Assembly: GCA_963823895.1 (NCBI GenBank)
Contig: CAWGNG010000025.1
Coordinates: 124,001 to 188,000, forward strand
Direction: 5' to 3'
Source: G963675935 sp963823895
GTDB taxonomy: Bacteria; Planctomycetota; Planctomycetia; Pirellulales; Thermoguttaceae
Length of the DNA stretch: 64,000 nt
Every line of letters begins with the position of its first letter. Within the stretch, counting starts at the first letter, position 1. Both the position numbers and the translations under genes were made by a program. Below are positions 53,421 through 62,170 of the stretch, one piece after another. The notes under the pieces were generated by a model. That model made no database searches and had not been told where the DNA came from. It saw only the letters and a list, made by a program, of their open reading frames with translations.

Positions 53421-54409
53421 CTATCTCCTACCTTCACTTGTCGTAGGGGGGCGTCGGGGGGAGCGGCCTTCATTCTCGATTTCCAGGGCAGGGAGTTGCG
53501 ACTGGAGTTCGCGAATGGCTTCCTTGGCGATTTTTGTCTGATCCAAACGGAGAGATCTCAGGTTCCGCAGAGTACGAAGGTGTCGCAGACCGGCGTCGGT
53601 AATGCGAGTGTCAAAGAGATCCAGTTGTGCCAGGCCAGGATGTCCGCTTAAGTTCGCCAAACCGGCGTCCGTGATTAGCGTACCGCCAAGGTTCAAATCC
53701 TCAAGCGTCGGAATGTCCTTCAGGTAGGCCAAGCCGGCATCAGTAACGCGGCTGCCCACAACGTTTAGGCGTTTGAGGTGCTTGAATTTCCTCAGGTCCG
53801 AGAGATCGTTGTCGCCGAGGGATCGAATTAGAGGATCAGAAGCCGTCCAAACATCCGTGACATTTTCGTGCTCGTCAAAATGGACGCTGGCCCCACGCTT
53901 GTACCATTCGTTTGCGATTTCCTTCTCGTGCGAAGTTGGCCAGCCGCCGGAAGGACGGGCGCATCGATAATGCCAGCCTTTCGTCGGAAATAGGATCGCA
54001 GCACCGCGTTCGGTCCTTCGCCAAACTGCACACTGCCCCAGCCGGCATGGATGACGTCGAATTTTGCGTTGTCAGAGGCCAAGGATTGCTTCCGTAACTC
54101 TTCGGGATCGGCTTGGAAATCGATGAATATCCGCTTTTGGAACTGTTCGAATGTGCCGCCAACATGTCCCAAATATCCCCTGCCCGACTCGAAGTTCTCG
54201 CGCAATGCTTCCCAGTTCGGTGGCCAGTGACCGTCGTGGGTCTCCATATACTCGATGACCATATCGGCCGCGCCCCATTGGGCGTAGCCATCGTTGAAGT
54301 CGAAAGAAAGAAAGCTGCTTCCGACCCAGATCACCGCGATCACAAGCAGAACCAGTGCGGTCACAAACAGAACTAGAAAGCCCCGCAAAATCTTCCGAGA
54401 AAGGTGCAT
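53421..54409 (-). CDS. Leucine-rich-repeat membrane-anchored passenger protein of the IS66 element, probable frameshift near 54000
   Basis: The first part reads MHLSRKILRGFLVLFVTALV with one membrane helix and a domain to about SVQFGEGPNA. In a second frame the sequence continues AILFPTKGWHYRCARPSGGW and then leucine-rich repeats (RVTDAGLAYLKDIPTLEDLN, LITDAGLANLSGHPGL, RITDAGLRHLRTLRNLRSL). One indel near 53990-54010 joins them into about 329 residues. These T-DAGL repeats are typical of planctomycete LRR proteins involved in binding other proteins. The stop lies 28 bases inside the left inverted repeat. Two overlapping genes are the alternative. Confidence 0.65.
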
Positions 54410-54474
54410 TTGGGCGGCTCAGGCTGAAGATCAGTCAACGCCAGATTGTATCGTTTCTGCCCACATCCGTCAAT

Positions 54475-56166
54475 TTACGAGGCAACGGCAACGCGGCGGG
54501 CGGCCCGTTTCTGGCGGCGACGGGCCTGGGCTTCACGAGATTCTTCTTCCCGCTGCTCAAGCCGCTGCTCGGGGTGGGCAGCAACCCAGCGATCCGGCAA
54601 CAGGGCTTCCAGGGCAGCCGTGTCGCCGGGGGGAATGGCTGCAATGCGGCGCAGTACGTCTGTAAGATACGGCCACACGTCCACATGGTTTCTCCTGGCG
54701 CTCTGCACCAGCGTGTAAAGTGTCGCCGCAGTCTTCCCGCCCTTCTCGCTTCCAAAAAAGAGGTAATTTTTCCTGCCGATAGCGATGGGCCGCAGAAGCC
54801 GCTCGATCGTGTTGTTGTCTATCGGGATTCTCCCGTCGCTGGTATACCGGGTGAAGGCATTCCAGCGGTTCAACACGTAATCGATTGCCTCGGCCAGCTT
54901 GGCTGTGGGGCGCAACGTCGGCCGCACCTCATCGAATCGGGCTTTCATTCTCGCCAGGATCGGCAACGCTTCTACCTGTCGCAATTCCCGGCGGTCGTCC
55001 GCCGACATGTCGTGGGCACGGTCCTCGATGTCATAAAGCTGCTGCGTCCAGATCATGGCCTCGTGGACCAACGGGTGGCTGGTCGCCGGGATCGCTTCCT
55101 CGAAGCCCCGCCGACCGTGAGCCCAGCACGCGACATCCACCAAACGGCCTTCCGAATGGCGAACCAGCGAGGTGTAGACCACGTAGCCATCAGTCTGCAA
55201 GTAACCCCGGTAGTCTCCCAGCACCTCTTGTGGCCCGTCTCGGCTGCGGCTGGGGCGGAAATCATAGAACACGTAGCGATGATCGGCGTCACCAGCGAAC
55301 CCATTGAGGTAGCCGGTAATCGCCTTGCCGTGCCCAGGTTTGAGCATCTTCACCTCCGTCTCATCGGCGTTGATGACGATGCTGGCAAGCACCTGCTGAC
55401 GAATCAGCCGTTCCAGGGGCCGGAGGGCCTGGGCCGTCCGGCTCAGCAGCCCGCACAGCAGTGCCCGCGACAGCCACCGCTTCAGCGGACCAAGGAGCAG
55501 TTCCTGCTGCCGATAGACTGGCAAATGGTGCAAGAACTTCCACGTCACCAGCCACGCCAGGACGCTCGGCCCGAAGGGGCTCTTCTCCACGGCCTGTGGC
55601 GGCCTCTGTGTGGTGACCATCTGCGAGCCATCGTGGCAATGGGAGCAACCGTAGGTGTACCGCACCTCCTCGACCACATAGAGCTTGGCCTCTTCCATCT
55701 CCAAACGCTTCGTGATGTGGGTGCGGGTGATAACCCGTTGTTGACCACAGCAGCCGCAAGGCAATTCAGCGTCAGGAAGCGGATACTCAGTCCGCCGGTG
55801 TTCCCAGAATTGCGGGAACGTAATTCTCGGTCGTCGTGGCTTTCGCCGGGTTCGAAGCGGTGGCAAGTCCGCGTTGGCTTCCCCAGAGTTCTGCCGCTGA
55901 GCCTCCAGCCCCGCCACGGCTTCAGGAACGAAAAGCAACTTCTGATCGGGCGAAGGGGCGTACCGTTCGCGTCGTTGGCCGAACATCGCCCGCTTGAAGA
56001 ACCGCAGTTGCTCGGCAGCCTTCGCCAGTTGCTCCTGATAGCTGGCAATCAGTTCTTGTTGTTGCGAGATGACGGCCTGCCGTTCGGCATCCCTCTGTTT
56101 CAGCTCACGGATCCGCTGCTGGCAGGCGGCCAGTTGATCGGCGAGAGATGGACCTTCGTACTCCAT
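54475..56166 (-). CDS. tnpC: IS66-family transposase TnpC
   Basis: The 563-residue protein has a leucine-zipper-like N-terminus (QLAACQQRIRELKQRDAERQ), a zinc-binding segment (ELPCGCCGQQRVITRTHITK, CSHCHDGSQM) and the DDE catalytic domain with INADETEVKMLKPGHGKAIT, LQTDGYVVYTSL and VACWAHGRRGFEEA. The final acidic residue lies in the PIDNNTIERLLRPIAIGRKN region, followed by LFFGSEKGGKTAATLYTLVQ. It matches the full length of IS66 transposases. It follows tnpB by 74 bases in the same direction. Confidence 0.96.
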   Translation of the reverse strand: MEYEGPSLADQLAACQQRIRELKQRDAERQAVISQQQELIASYQEQLAKAAEQLRFFKRAMFGQRRERYAPSPDQKLLFVPEAVAGLEAQRQNSGEANADLPPLRTRRKPRRPRITFPQFWEHRRTEYPLPDAELPCGCCGQQRVITRTHITKRLEMEEAKLYVVEEVRYTYGCSHCHDGSQMVTTQRPPQAVEKSPFGPSVLAWLVTWKFLHHLPVYRQQELLLGPLKRWLSRALLCGLLSRTAQALRPLERLIRQQVLASIVINADETEVKMLKPGHGKAITGYLNGFAGDADHRYVFYDFRPSRSRDGPQEVLGDYRGYLQTDGYVVYTSLVRHSEGRLVDVACWAHGRRGFEEAIPATSHPLVHEAMIWTQQLYDIEDRAHDMSADDRRELRQVEALPILARMKARFDEVRPTLRPTAKLAEAIDYVLNRWNAFTRYTSDGRIPIDNNTIERLLRPIAIGRKNYLFFGSEKGGKTAATLYTLVQSARRNHVDVWPYLTDVLRRIAAIPPGDTAALEALLPDRWVAAHPEQRLEQREEESREAQARRRQKRAARRVAVAS

Positions 56167-56240
56167 GCCTTGTTAAACGCTTGCCGCCGTGATTTGGTTC
56201 TGCTGTCACAGAGATTTCTTTCAGAACGGCAGGACTGACA

Positions 56241-56615
56241 TCATGCTCGTCGCCATCGTGGACGACGGCGCACGCTGGCCAAGTCGATACCTTCCAAGAT
56301 CAGTGTCAAATCACTCAGTCGAATCTCGATTCCAGCAGGCGACACTGAACCATCCTCCCGCACAGCCCGTGCCGCTTTCGGTATCTCGAAGGTTCCGCTT
56401 TCCAATCGCCTGTACCAAATCACGAGCCCGTCACCCGCGAACCAGAGTACCTTCACGCGATCGCCACGCCGATTGAAGAAGAGGAATAGATCGCCCGACT
56501 CCACCTGCTGGTGCAGTTCCCGCTCAACAATTCCGACGAGCCCTTCGAAGCTCCGTCTCATGTCCGTGGGGCCTGCCTTGGCGAAGACACGAAGCGACGT
56601 GGGGAGCATCAACAT
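56241..56615 (-). CDS. tnpB: IS66 accessory protein TnpB
   Basis: The 124-residue protein (start possibly two codons later) has the conserved IS66 Orf2 pattern: MRRSFEGLVGIVERELHQQV, GDLFLFFNRRGDRVKVLWFA, GDGLVIWYRRLESGTFEIP. It is required for IS66 transposition, but its biochemical role is unclear. Its start overlaps the end of tnpA by 7 bases, which suggests coupling. Confidence 0.95.
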   Translation of the reverse strand: MLMLPTSLRVFAKAGPTDMRRSFEGLVGIVERELHQQVESGDLFLFFNRRGDRVKVLWFAGDGLVIWYRRLESGTFEIPKAARAVREDGSVSPAGIEIRLSDLTLILEGIDLASVRRRPRWRRA

Positions 56616-56968
56616 CGTCGCATCCTTCGCGTCGAAGGAGAAGCCGACAGGGCAGTAATCGCCGCGACGATCGTCTGCACGTCACACGCCTGGGACCGAA
56701 GAAGGACACCACCAGGCCATTGAACTTCCAGGATTCCTGCGAGACTGCCTGGGTCGGTCACGATCTGCACGGGAACCAGTGGCTCCTTTGCCTCTCCTCG
56801 CCGGATTTTTTGCGGGGTACGGCGAAGTCGCCTCTTCCAAGCGTGGAAGGATGCCAAGGACAGCCGTTCCTTGGCACAGAACCCCACAATGCTCTGCCCA
56901 CTGGCTTCCTGACGTTCGATCGCCTCCTGCCAACTCCGCCGCCGATCCGCGTTGCTGGTCCCCGCCAT
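56609..56968 (-). CDS. tnpA: IS66 accessory protein TnpA
   Basis: The 119-residue protein starts with RRRSWQEAIERQEASGQSIV and CAKERLSLASFHAWKRRLRR, a helix-turn-helix of the IS66 Orf1/TnpA family, followed by a beta-rich C-terminus (LEVQWPGGVLLRSQACD). It probably binds the element's ends. It is the first gene of the operon, 66 bases inside the right inverted repeat. Confidence 0.9.
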   Translation of the reverse strand: MAGTSNADRRRSWQEAIERQEASGQSIVGFCAKERLSLASFHAWKRRLRRTPQKIRRGEAKEPLVPVQIVTDPGSLAGILEVQWPGGVLLRSQACDVQTIVAAITALSASPSTRRMRRC

Positions 56969-57065
56969 TGCTCGGTCCTCCGAATGTCGCTGATCAAACT
57001 GAACCCACGCATTCAGCGTACCACGGGCCGCAAGGCTGGCGATTTATTGACGTTTACTAATATCC

Positions 57066-57445
57066 TGTGCGACGGGCGCAATCCCGGACGGCACGAATGG
57101 GTGTCTACCATGTGCGCGACAACAAGCAAACAAGGGAGATGCCAAACGGCACTCCCGGGCGAGAAAAACGCTTGGTGTGTTGAGGCGTCGGATTTTCGGA
57201 GGCATGTAGGGCAAATGAATGAAGGGACGGGAACAAAACAACCCTGGCGGTCTGGACCGCCAGGGCTTTACGGGTCATTCACCCGCCCTAGCCCGGCTAT
57301 TCCTCGTCGGGTTGCGTCCCCGCAGAGCCTGACTCCGCTTCACCGGGCAAAACGATTATAGCACCAGCACGACGGTCGTGCTGGGAAGAACACGAAACTG
57401 GGCCTTGACTCAGCGGCGGTTATGGGTGTCCCGTTTACTCATCCC
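57066..57445. other. Intergenic with 24-base palindrome
   Basis: No gene was seen. A hairpin CCCTGGCGGTC / GACCGCCAGGG (57242-57265, 11-base stem, 2-base loop) is present but lacks a T-run. Some of this stretch continues the sequence interrupted by the IS66 element. Confidence 0.6.
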
Positions 57446-57745
57446 CTAAATACTACCGCGCCACAAATTGTAGACCAGAAACGCAGTGATCCAGGCTGCG
57501 TGCAGCAAGACAAAGGTGCAGAACACACACGGGTGGATATTGTTCTTCCGTCGCTGCCGGAGATTTATTTGGATATAGGAAAGGAAGGCCGCGCCCATGA
57601 CGTACGGGACCAGCGAAGGCACGAGGTAGTCGCGCATCGGCAACGTAAGTTCCTTGAAGAACAGAAGAAGTGTGGCTAGGCAGAACGCCCCGGCGGCGGC
57701 CGGCAACATGGAGATGTTGTCAACTTTGAATGGCTGGGTGTCCAT
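57446..57745 (-). CDS. Small membrane protein
   Basis: The 99-residue protein starts MDTQPFKVDNISMLPAAAGA and has three membrane helices (residues 13-32, 42-60, 76-94; the last is CTFVLLHAAWITAFLVYNLW). The family is not recognised. The upstream ATG at 57838 would add a charged extension without similarity and was rejected. Confidence 0.55.
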   Translation of the reverse strand: MDTQPFKVDNISMLPAAAGAFCLATLLLFFKELTLPMRDYLVPSLVPYVMGAAFLSYIQINLRQRRKNNIHPCVFCTFVLLHAAWITAFLVYNLWRGSI

Positions 57746-57969
57746 TTTGCGATCGTCCCTTTGACAGTTGAAAAGAGGAAGGCAATTCCTCGAAGGATTG
57801 TCACGCGATCTTCCGCTTGTCGTCACGTCCCGTTGCAAGAAAAGGACGGTCTATCGCTTTGAGCAACTCTGGCACATGCCGGTCGCCCTTGGCACGATGA
57901 AACTTGTTCTCGGCTCGCATCAGGCTGGCCATACACGAACGCTGCCACATATCGCCCTCTCGCCAACGC

Positions 57970-59160
57970 TCAGCCGCCTGGTCTACACGTCTCCCTTGCC
58001 GCACTGCCGCGTGTATCGCCCCTCGAAGACCTCGAAGACACTGCCTTCTGGGCTTCGAGAATCGCAGCAATCGCCGTCGCCACGTCAACGTTAAAGAACT
58101 CACGGTTTGACGCGACTCGATAGCCGTCTTTTTCTAGCCGCGAATGAACATACTCTTCGGCTTTGAAGCAGTTTTCCACGTACGCATCGAACGCCAAAAC
58201 AAACGGCGTCGGGATTGCCGTCCCGGCTGAGAGTTCGCTCACTCGCTCGTGCGGGCTTCGGGTGGTTCTTCCGATCTTGATGAGGCTGCCTAACGACGGA
58301 TTGGTGAGAATGTACAGGTAGCCGGGCTGCCCGGGCGTGCCTGGAGCGTCGCCGGGCGGCAATCCGTCTCCACCCCAGGCTGCCGCTTCTTCCAGCGCCC
58401 TGGTGACGCCAGAGAAGTCGGTTCCCCCTACATCAAGTTCCAGTTCCAGCTTAATTGGTCCGGATGACGACAGGGTACCCGACTCGATTTGTGCGGCTGC
58501 CGAGTCTACTAGCTCGATCGTCTTGGGTGCGAAGCTTTCTAGGGCGCGAATCGTCCCATCCGCTATAAGGGAGAGTTCGTATGTGACCCTCCGCCATCGA
58601 GGATCAACGTTTGCGTTGCGAACAGAATGCACCCACTCGATCACTTGCCGATACGACGCGCCCACGTGGCACGAAGCGGCGACGAGACGCGCAATGTAGC
58701 CGGTGACGACTGCTGCATCTGGATTTAGACCGCGCTCCGCGTCGCGCATGACAACACCGTTGGGCTGCACGACGAGGCCACCGATTCTCATTGGATGGGC
58801 GGTCCCGGCCGCTCTGCTACTTGTGTTGATAACCGACGCAACGTCAGAGAGTATTCGCATGAACGCCTCAAGGCGCTGTGTTAACCACCCTTGGAAATCC
58901 GCCGTCGAAATACTAGGGCGCGTTCCAACGGGAGGCGACCAGCGGAGTGAGCGACTGCGGTCGATTTCATCTTTGAGAATCTGGCCGAACAGATAATATC
59001 CCCAGCAAGGGCCCCGCGTTTCATTCGCAATACGAAGAGTCTCGGCGCTCAAATTCCAAGAGCTGCCGGCACGGTCGGGCGAGGTGGGCACGACTGATTC
59101 GAGGGTGCTGGAGGGAACGGATGGCTGGCCACAATTGGATTCGTCGAACGGATTGGACAC
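57970..59160 (-). CDS. GIY-YIG (T5orf172-like) domain protein
   Basis: The 396-residue protein has an unrecognised N-terminal region of about 270 residues, a Pro/Gly linker and a C-terminal GIY-YIG-type domain: PGYLYILTNPSLGSLIKIGR, TTRSPHERVSELSAGTAIPT, CFKAEEYVHSRLEKDGYRVA, then NREFFNVD. This is the T5orf172/MUG113 branch, related to nucleases encoded by phages and mobile elements. The N-terminal region could bind DNA or protein. The last 25 residues are low-complexity; an alternative frame continues with a plausible helical segment to 57801. Confidence 0.8.
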   Translation of the reverse strand: MSNPFDESNCGQPSVPSSTLESVVPTSPDRAGSSWNLSAETLRIANETRGPCWGYYLFGQILKDEIDRSRSLRWSPPVGTRPSISTADFQGWLTQRLEAFMRILSDVASVINTSSRAAGTAHPMRIGGLVVQPNGVVMRDAERGLNPDAAVVTGYIARLVAASCHVGASYRQVIEWVHSVRNANVDPRWRRVTYELSLIADGTIRALESFAPKTIELVDSAAAQIESGTLSSSGPIKLELELDVGGTDFSGVTRALEEAAAWGGDGLPPGDAPGTPGQPGYLYILTNPSLGSLIKIGRTTRSPHERVSELSAGTAIPTPFVLAFDAYVENCFKAEEYVHSRLEKDGYRVASNREFFNVDVATAIAAILEAQKAVSSRSSRGDTRGSAARETCRPGG

Positions 59161-59426
59161 GGGGCACCCCCTTTCCGCACCGATGTTATCACCGCAATGC
59201 TACGGCCGCAAGCCCCGCGCGGGTGCCATCGCTGGCTCGTCCAGCAGTGCCCGTTTCTGCGCGGCTGGTCGGTTGCGTCCAGCCATTCGGGCAAGGTCGG
59301 GGGGCACAAAACGCATCAGGAGTCTTTTCTATCGACAAGATGGCAAGAGCAGACGGTCTGAGACAAAACGGTCTGATCGAGGATACGATACCAGTCTTGG
59401 CAAGGCGTAACCGTTCACACGGCGCG

Positions 59427-59528
59427 AAGGGGACGGAGGTGGTTTTCGCCGGAGGATATCGCAATTGCGGAAATCGATCATGCGAAAACCACCTCCGTCC
59501 CCCTGGTTTCCCGGGCCGTGAACGCTCA
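59427..59528. repeat. AAGGGGACGGAGG inverted element (copy A)
   Basis: Arms AAGGGGACGGAGGTGGTTTT (59427-59449) and 59482-59502 form an inverted repeat, followed by GGGCCGTGAACGCTCAC. The same arrangement is at 60062-60164. No gene was seen in the whole stretch 59161-60257, apart from these elements and the hairpin at 59702. Confidence 0.85.
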
Positions 59529-59701
59529 CTGGCAAGGCAGACAACCGATCCGCGAAGCGACGCGAGAACGGCATAACCCAATTTCCCAACGGGAGCAGTT
59601 CCACATCGCTCGCCGCCGGCGACTGGCCAATAAGCACCCTTGAAATCCGCCGCCCATTCCGCTATATATACGGTTGACCACCTGTGTGCCAACCAGCGAT
59701 T

Positions 59702-59753
59702 GTCGCCTTTCGCTCCGCGAAAGTAGCGCTGCTTTCGCGGAGCGAAAGGCGAC
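59702..59753. repeat. GTCGCCTTTCGCTCCGCGAA palindromic repeat
   Basis: Perfect 22-base inverted arms (59702-59723, 59732-59753) around an 8-base loop. In translation it yields the LSLRESSATFAERKAT string found in many planctomycete predictions, a sign of a common interspersed repeat. Confidence 0.92.
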
Positions 59754-60061
59754 TGTACGCCAACAGCGGCCCGTGAAGGCTTACCGAGCAAACGACTTTT
59801 TCAACATGGGTGCAATGCAGCCGAAGTCGCATAAAACGCGCCGCCCGGCAATTCCGAACAGGGACTTTTTTCGCGACCCAAATTCGACCGCGTTTTCCAC
59901 AAAAACAACTGACGCGTTCTATCTCCGCTCCAAAAAACGACTTGCCGCAAGCGACCACACGAAGAACCCGCCGATTCTTCCTCAGAAAAACTTTTGCGTC
60001 CTCAAAAAAATCGAAATAACTCGCCCCAAAATCCGGATTTTCCTTGACACTTCTCCGCGGG

Positions 60062-60164
60062 AAGGGGACGGAGGAGGTTTTCGCACCGGTGGTTTTCGTC
60101 ACTGTGAGGTCTTCCGGCGAAGACCTCCCCCGTCCCCCTGATGTCCCGGGCCGTGAACGCTCAC
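60062..60164. repeat. AAGGGGACGGAGG inverted element (copy B)
   Basis: A second copy of the element at 59427-59528, with the same outer sequences and the same terminal GGGCCGTGAACGCTCAC, but with a changed centre. Confidence 0.85.
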
Positions 60165-60257
60165 CCCACGTCGTGCCAACGGCCCGTAACCGATGGCTCA
60201 CACGGCGCGGACCGTCGCATAGCAGCGCAATGATTAGACCTGTCCCGATTACCGCGG

Positions 60258-62159
60258 CTACTTGCTCGCTAACTCGATCACCCCGTCCCACTGCGGCGGC
60301 GGGCGGCGATTGTGCTGGGCGATGTAAACCAGGAGAAAGTCCTTCGCCTCGTCCTCGGCCGGAATGCGGTGCAACAGTTCCAACGCCGAGGGCCACTTGC
60401 GGGCGAGAAACGCATCGAGCGCCGCTTCGTAACACTTCAAGTGCTCGTCGCTCAACTCCGGATACTCCGAAACCGGCGGCAGCAATTCGCTTACTTCCAG
60501 CGGCGAGTCGAGCCCGTAGGGCCGCACGATCGCCAATCGCCGCACACGGGCCACCTCGTGCGGCACTTCGCGGCGAACGATCCGCGCCGTCGCTTCGTCG
60601 AGCAAGATCGGGGCCCGCAGTGTCTTCGTCATCCCTTCCAGCCGCGAGGCAAGATTGACCACCGGCCCGAACACGGTCACTTTCACCTGATCGACGGTGC
60701 CGATTTTTCCCGCGACCGCCGGCCCGGTGGCCACGCCGATGCCGGCCTGAAAACCGGTCGCCTGGAACTCGGCCCGCATGGCCAGCGCGGCGCGGCAGGT
60801 TCGCGGCACGGCGTCGTCTTGCGGCAGCGGCCAGCCCCAGAAGCCCATCGCGGCGTCGCCCTGGAAATCGCCGACCACGCCGCCCTGCTGGCGAATGTGC
60901 CGCGTCATTACTCCCAGGGCGTTGCTCACCCGTTGCAGCAGCCCGAGCAGGTCGCCCGACTGCCGCTCCGACTCGCGCGAGAAGCCGCGCAAATCGCAGA
61001 ACAAGACCGACACTTCCGTCTCGCGCGGCGAGAGCACGATGTCCGGGTCTTCGTCGGCCAATGTTTCGAGCACCACCGGCGAGAAGAACTGGCTCAACAT
61101 GGCGTGGCGATGTTCCAGCAGCCGCATCTGCCGCAGCGAGCTGAGCATGGCCGCCACCAATTCGGTGAATTTCACGTCCTCGCGGAGATCGGTCGGATCG
61201 GACGACGGCGTCAGCCCCGATCGCTCGACGTTGAATCGCCCGGCGACATAAAGCCCCCAGCCGCGACACGCCTTGCCGAGCACCGGCGTGCAGAATGCCC
61301 AATCGAAGGCGTCGCTCGCCGTATACTGTTCCGGCGCGGCCGAATCCATGCCATGCCAGACGTGCAACACGCTCTGCCGCTGCCGCAGCGCTTCGAGAAT
61401 CAGACTCTGGCTCGGCCGAAAATCCCCCGCAATCGCCAGGCGTTGGTCCCAGTGGAGGATGAGAGGAGAGAGGAGAGAGGAGAGGGGAGAGGGGAGTGTT
61501 GATTGCTTATTGTTGATTGGTGATTGGTGAGAGCTATCCTCTTCACTGCCGACTGCCGACTGCCGACTGCCCACTCCGCTCGGCACTGAAGTGCCCAGCC
61601 CTGTCCCCTCTCCTCTCTCCCCTCTCCCCTCTCCCTCCACCGCCACGACCGCCGCCGCGTCCGCCCGGGGCACGCCGGCCAGCAACATGCTCACGAGGCG
61701 GACGAACAACTCCTGATCGCCCGCCGCACCGGAGATCACGTCGGGCAGTCGGCTGAGGACTTCGATGCGGTGATCGGGATTGCGGAAATGGACCTGCTTG
61801 AGGTATTGCGAACTGAACGACTGCTGCTGCACCGGCGCCGGGGCGTCGGCGGTCACGTTTACCTGCTGATCGGCCAGCGTGAAGTTGGTCTGCCCGATGA
61901 CAAAGTGCTCGCCCGGCCGGATGGTGCAACGATCGACCTCGATGCCGCGGAGAAAGACCGCATTTCGAGCGTCGGGCAGCCGCACGACCTCCAACGCGCC
62001 GCCGTTCCACAGCAGGCTCGCGTGTCGGTGCGAGACCTGCCGATCCCACGGCACCGCCCAGGCCCCGCCCAACCGCCCCAGCACGATCGTCTCCCCCTCC
62101 GGCAGCGTTCGCCGCCAGCGCTGTTGGGCTTCAGTTCCTTGGGCAATCAGGTCGGGCAT
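60258..62159 (-). CDS. FHA-GAF adenylate/guanylate cyclase
   Basis: The 633-residue protein has an N-terminal FHA domain (about residues 20-95: GRLGGAWAVPWDRQVSHRHA, then GTEVDR-like GIEVDRCTIRPGEHF), a GAF-like middle domain (130-330) and a class III cyclase domain (about 365-560). Catalytic residues are visible: both metal aspartates (LFCDLRGFS and GDFQGDAAMGFWG) and the Asn/Arg of VVNLASRLEGM. The substrate lysine found in DKFxGD is replaced (GDF), so base preference is uncertain. A repeat-derived insert lies at about residues 173-240. FHA domains bind phosphothreonine, and a Ser/Thr kinase gene is next upstream. Confidence 0.88.
   Translation of the reverse strand: MPDLIAQGTEAQQRWRRTLPEGETIVLGRLGGAWAVPWDRQVSHRHASLLWNGGALEVVRLPDARNAVFLRGIEVDRCTIRPGEHFVIGQTNFTLADQQVNVTADAPAPVQQQSFSSQYLKQVHFRNPDHRIEVLSRLPDVISGAAGDQELFVRLVSMLLAGVPRADAAAVVAVEGEGRGERGEGTGLGTSVPSGVGSRQSAVGSEEDSSHQSPINNKQSTLPSPLSSLLSPLILHWDQRLAIAGDFRPSQSLILEALRQRQSVLHVWHGMDSAAPEQYTASDAFDWAFCTPVLGKACRGWGLYVAGRFNVERSGLTPSSDPTDLREDVKFTELVAAMLSSLRQMRLLEHRHAMLSQFFSPVVLETLADEDPDIVLSPRETEVSVLFCDLRGFSRESERQSGDLLGLLQRVSNALGVMTRHIRQQGGVVGDFQGDAAMGFWGWPLPQDDAVPRTCRAALAMRAEFQATGFQAGIGVATGPAVAGKIGTVDQVKVTVFGPVVNLASRLEGMTKTLRAPILLDEATARIVRREVPHEVARVRRLAIVRPYGLDSPLEVSELLPPVSEYPELSDEHLKCYEAALDAFLARKWPSALELLHRIPAEDEAKDFLLVYIAQHNRRPPPQWDGVIELASK
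61447..61640. repeat. In-frame simple repeat tract inside the cyclase gene
   Basis: The tract contains purine-rich GAGAGGAGAGAGGAG units, TTGATTGGTGATTGGTGA units, the GACTGCC heptamer (61540-61572) and CCTCTCCCCTCTCCC units. It interrupts the GAF-like domain, yet the frame stays open. Confidence 0.9.
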
Positions 62160-62170
62160 TGGGAGAGGGG

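Larger units (their letters stand above)
53370..57057 (-). mobile_element. Complete IS66-family element with passenger gene
   Basis: The outer ends, 53370-53393 and 57034-57057, are 24-base terminal inverted repeats matching at 22 positions (sharing CGTCAATAAATCGCCAGCC). TAATATCC is present on both sides (53362-53369 and 57058-57065) as an 8-base target duplication, the size expected for IS66. The 3688-base element encodes tnpA, tnpB and tnpC in the usual order, plus about 1 kb beyond tnpC that holds a leucine-rich-repeat gene. All three transposition genes are open, so it may still be mobile. Confidence 0.93.

Noticed and set aside
54355..56238. Plus-strand open frame of 627 codons over tnpC
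   Set aside because: It is the complement of a full-length IS66 transposase; high GC keeps the opposite frame open.
57242..57265. Intrinsic terminator
   Set aside because: The hairpin is strong, but no T-run follows and no gene ends directly before it.
59662..61302. Minus-strand open frame of 546 codons spanning the end of the cyclase gene and intergenic repeats
   Set aside because: It is out of frame with the cyclase, Arg/Gly/Ala-rich, and reads through palindromic repeats; no domain is present.
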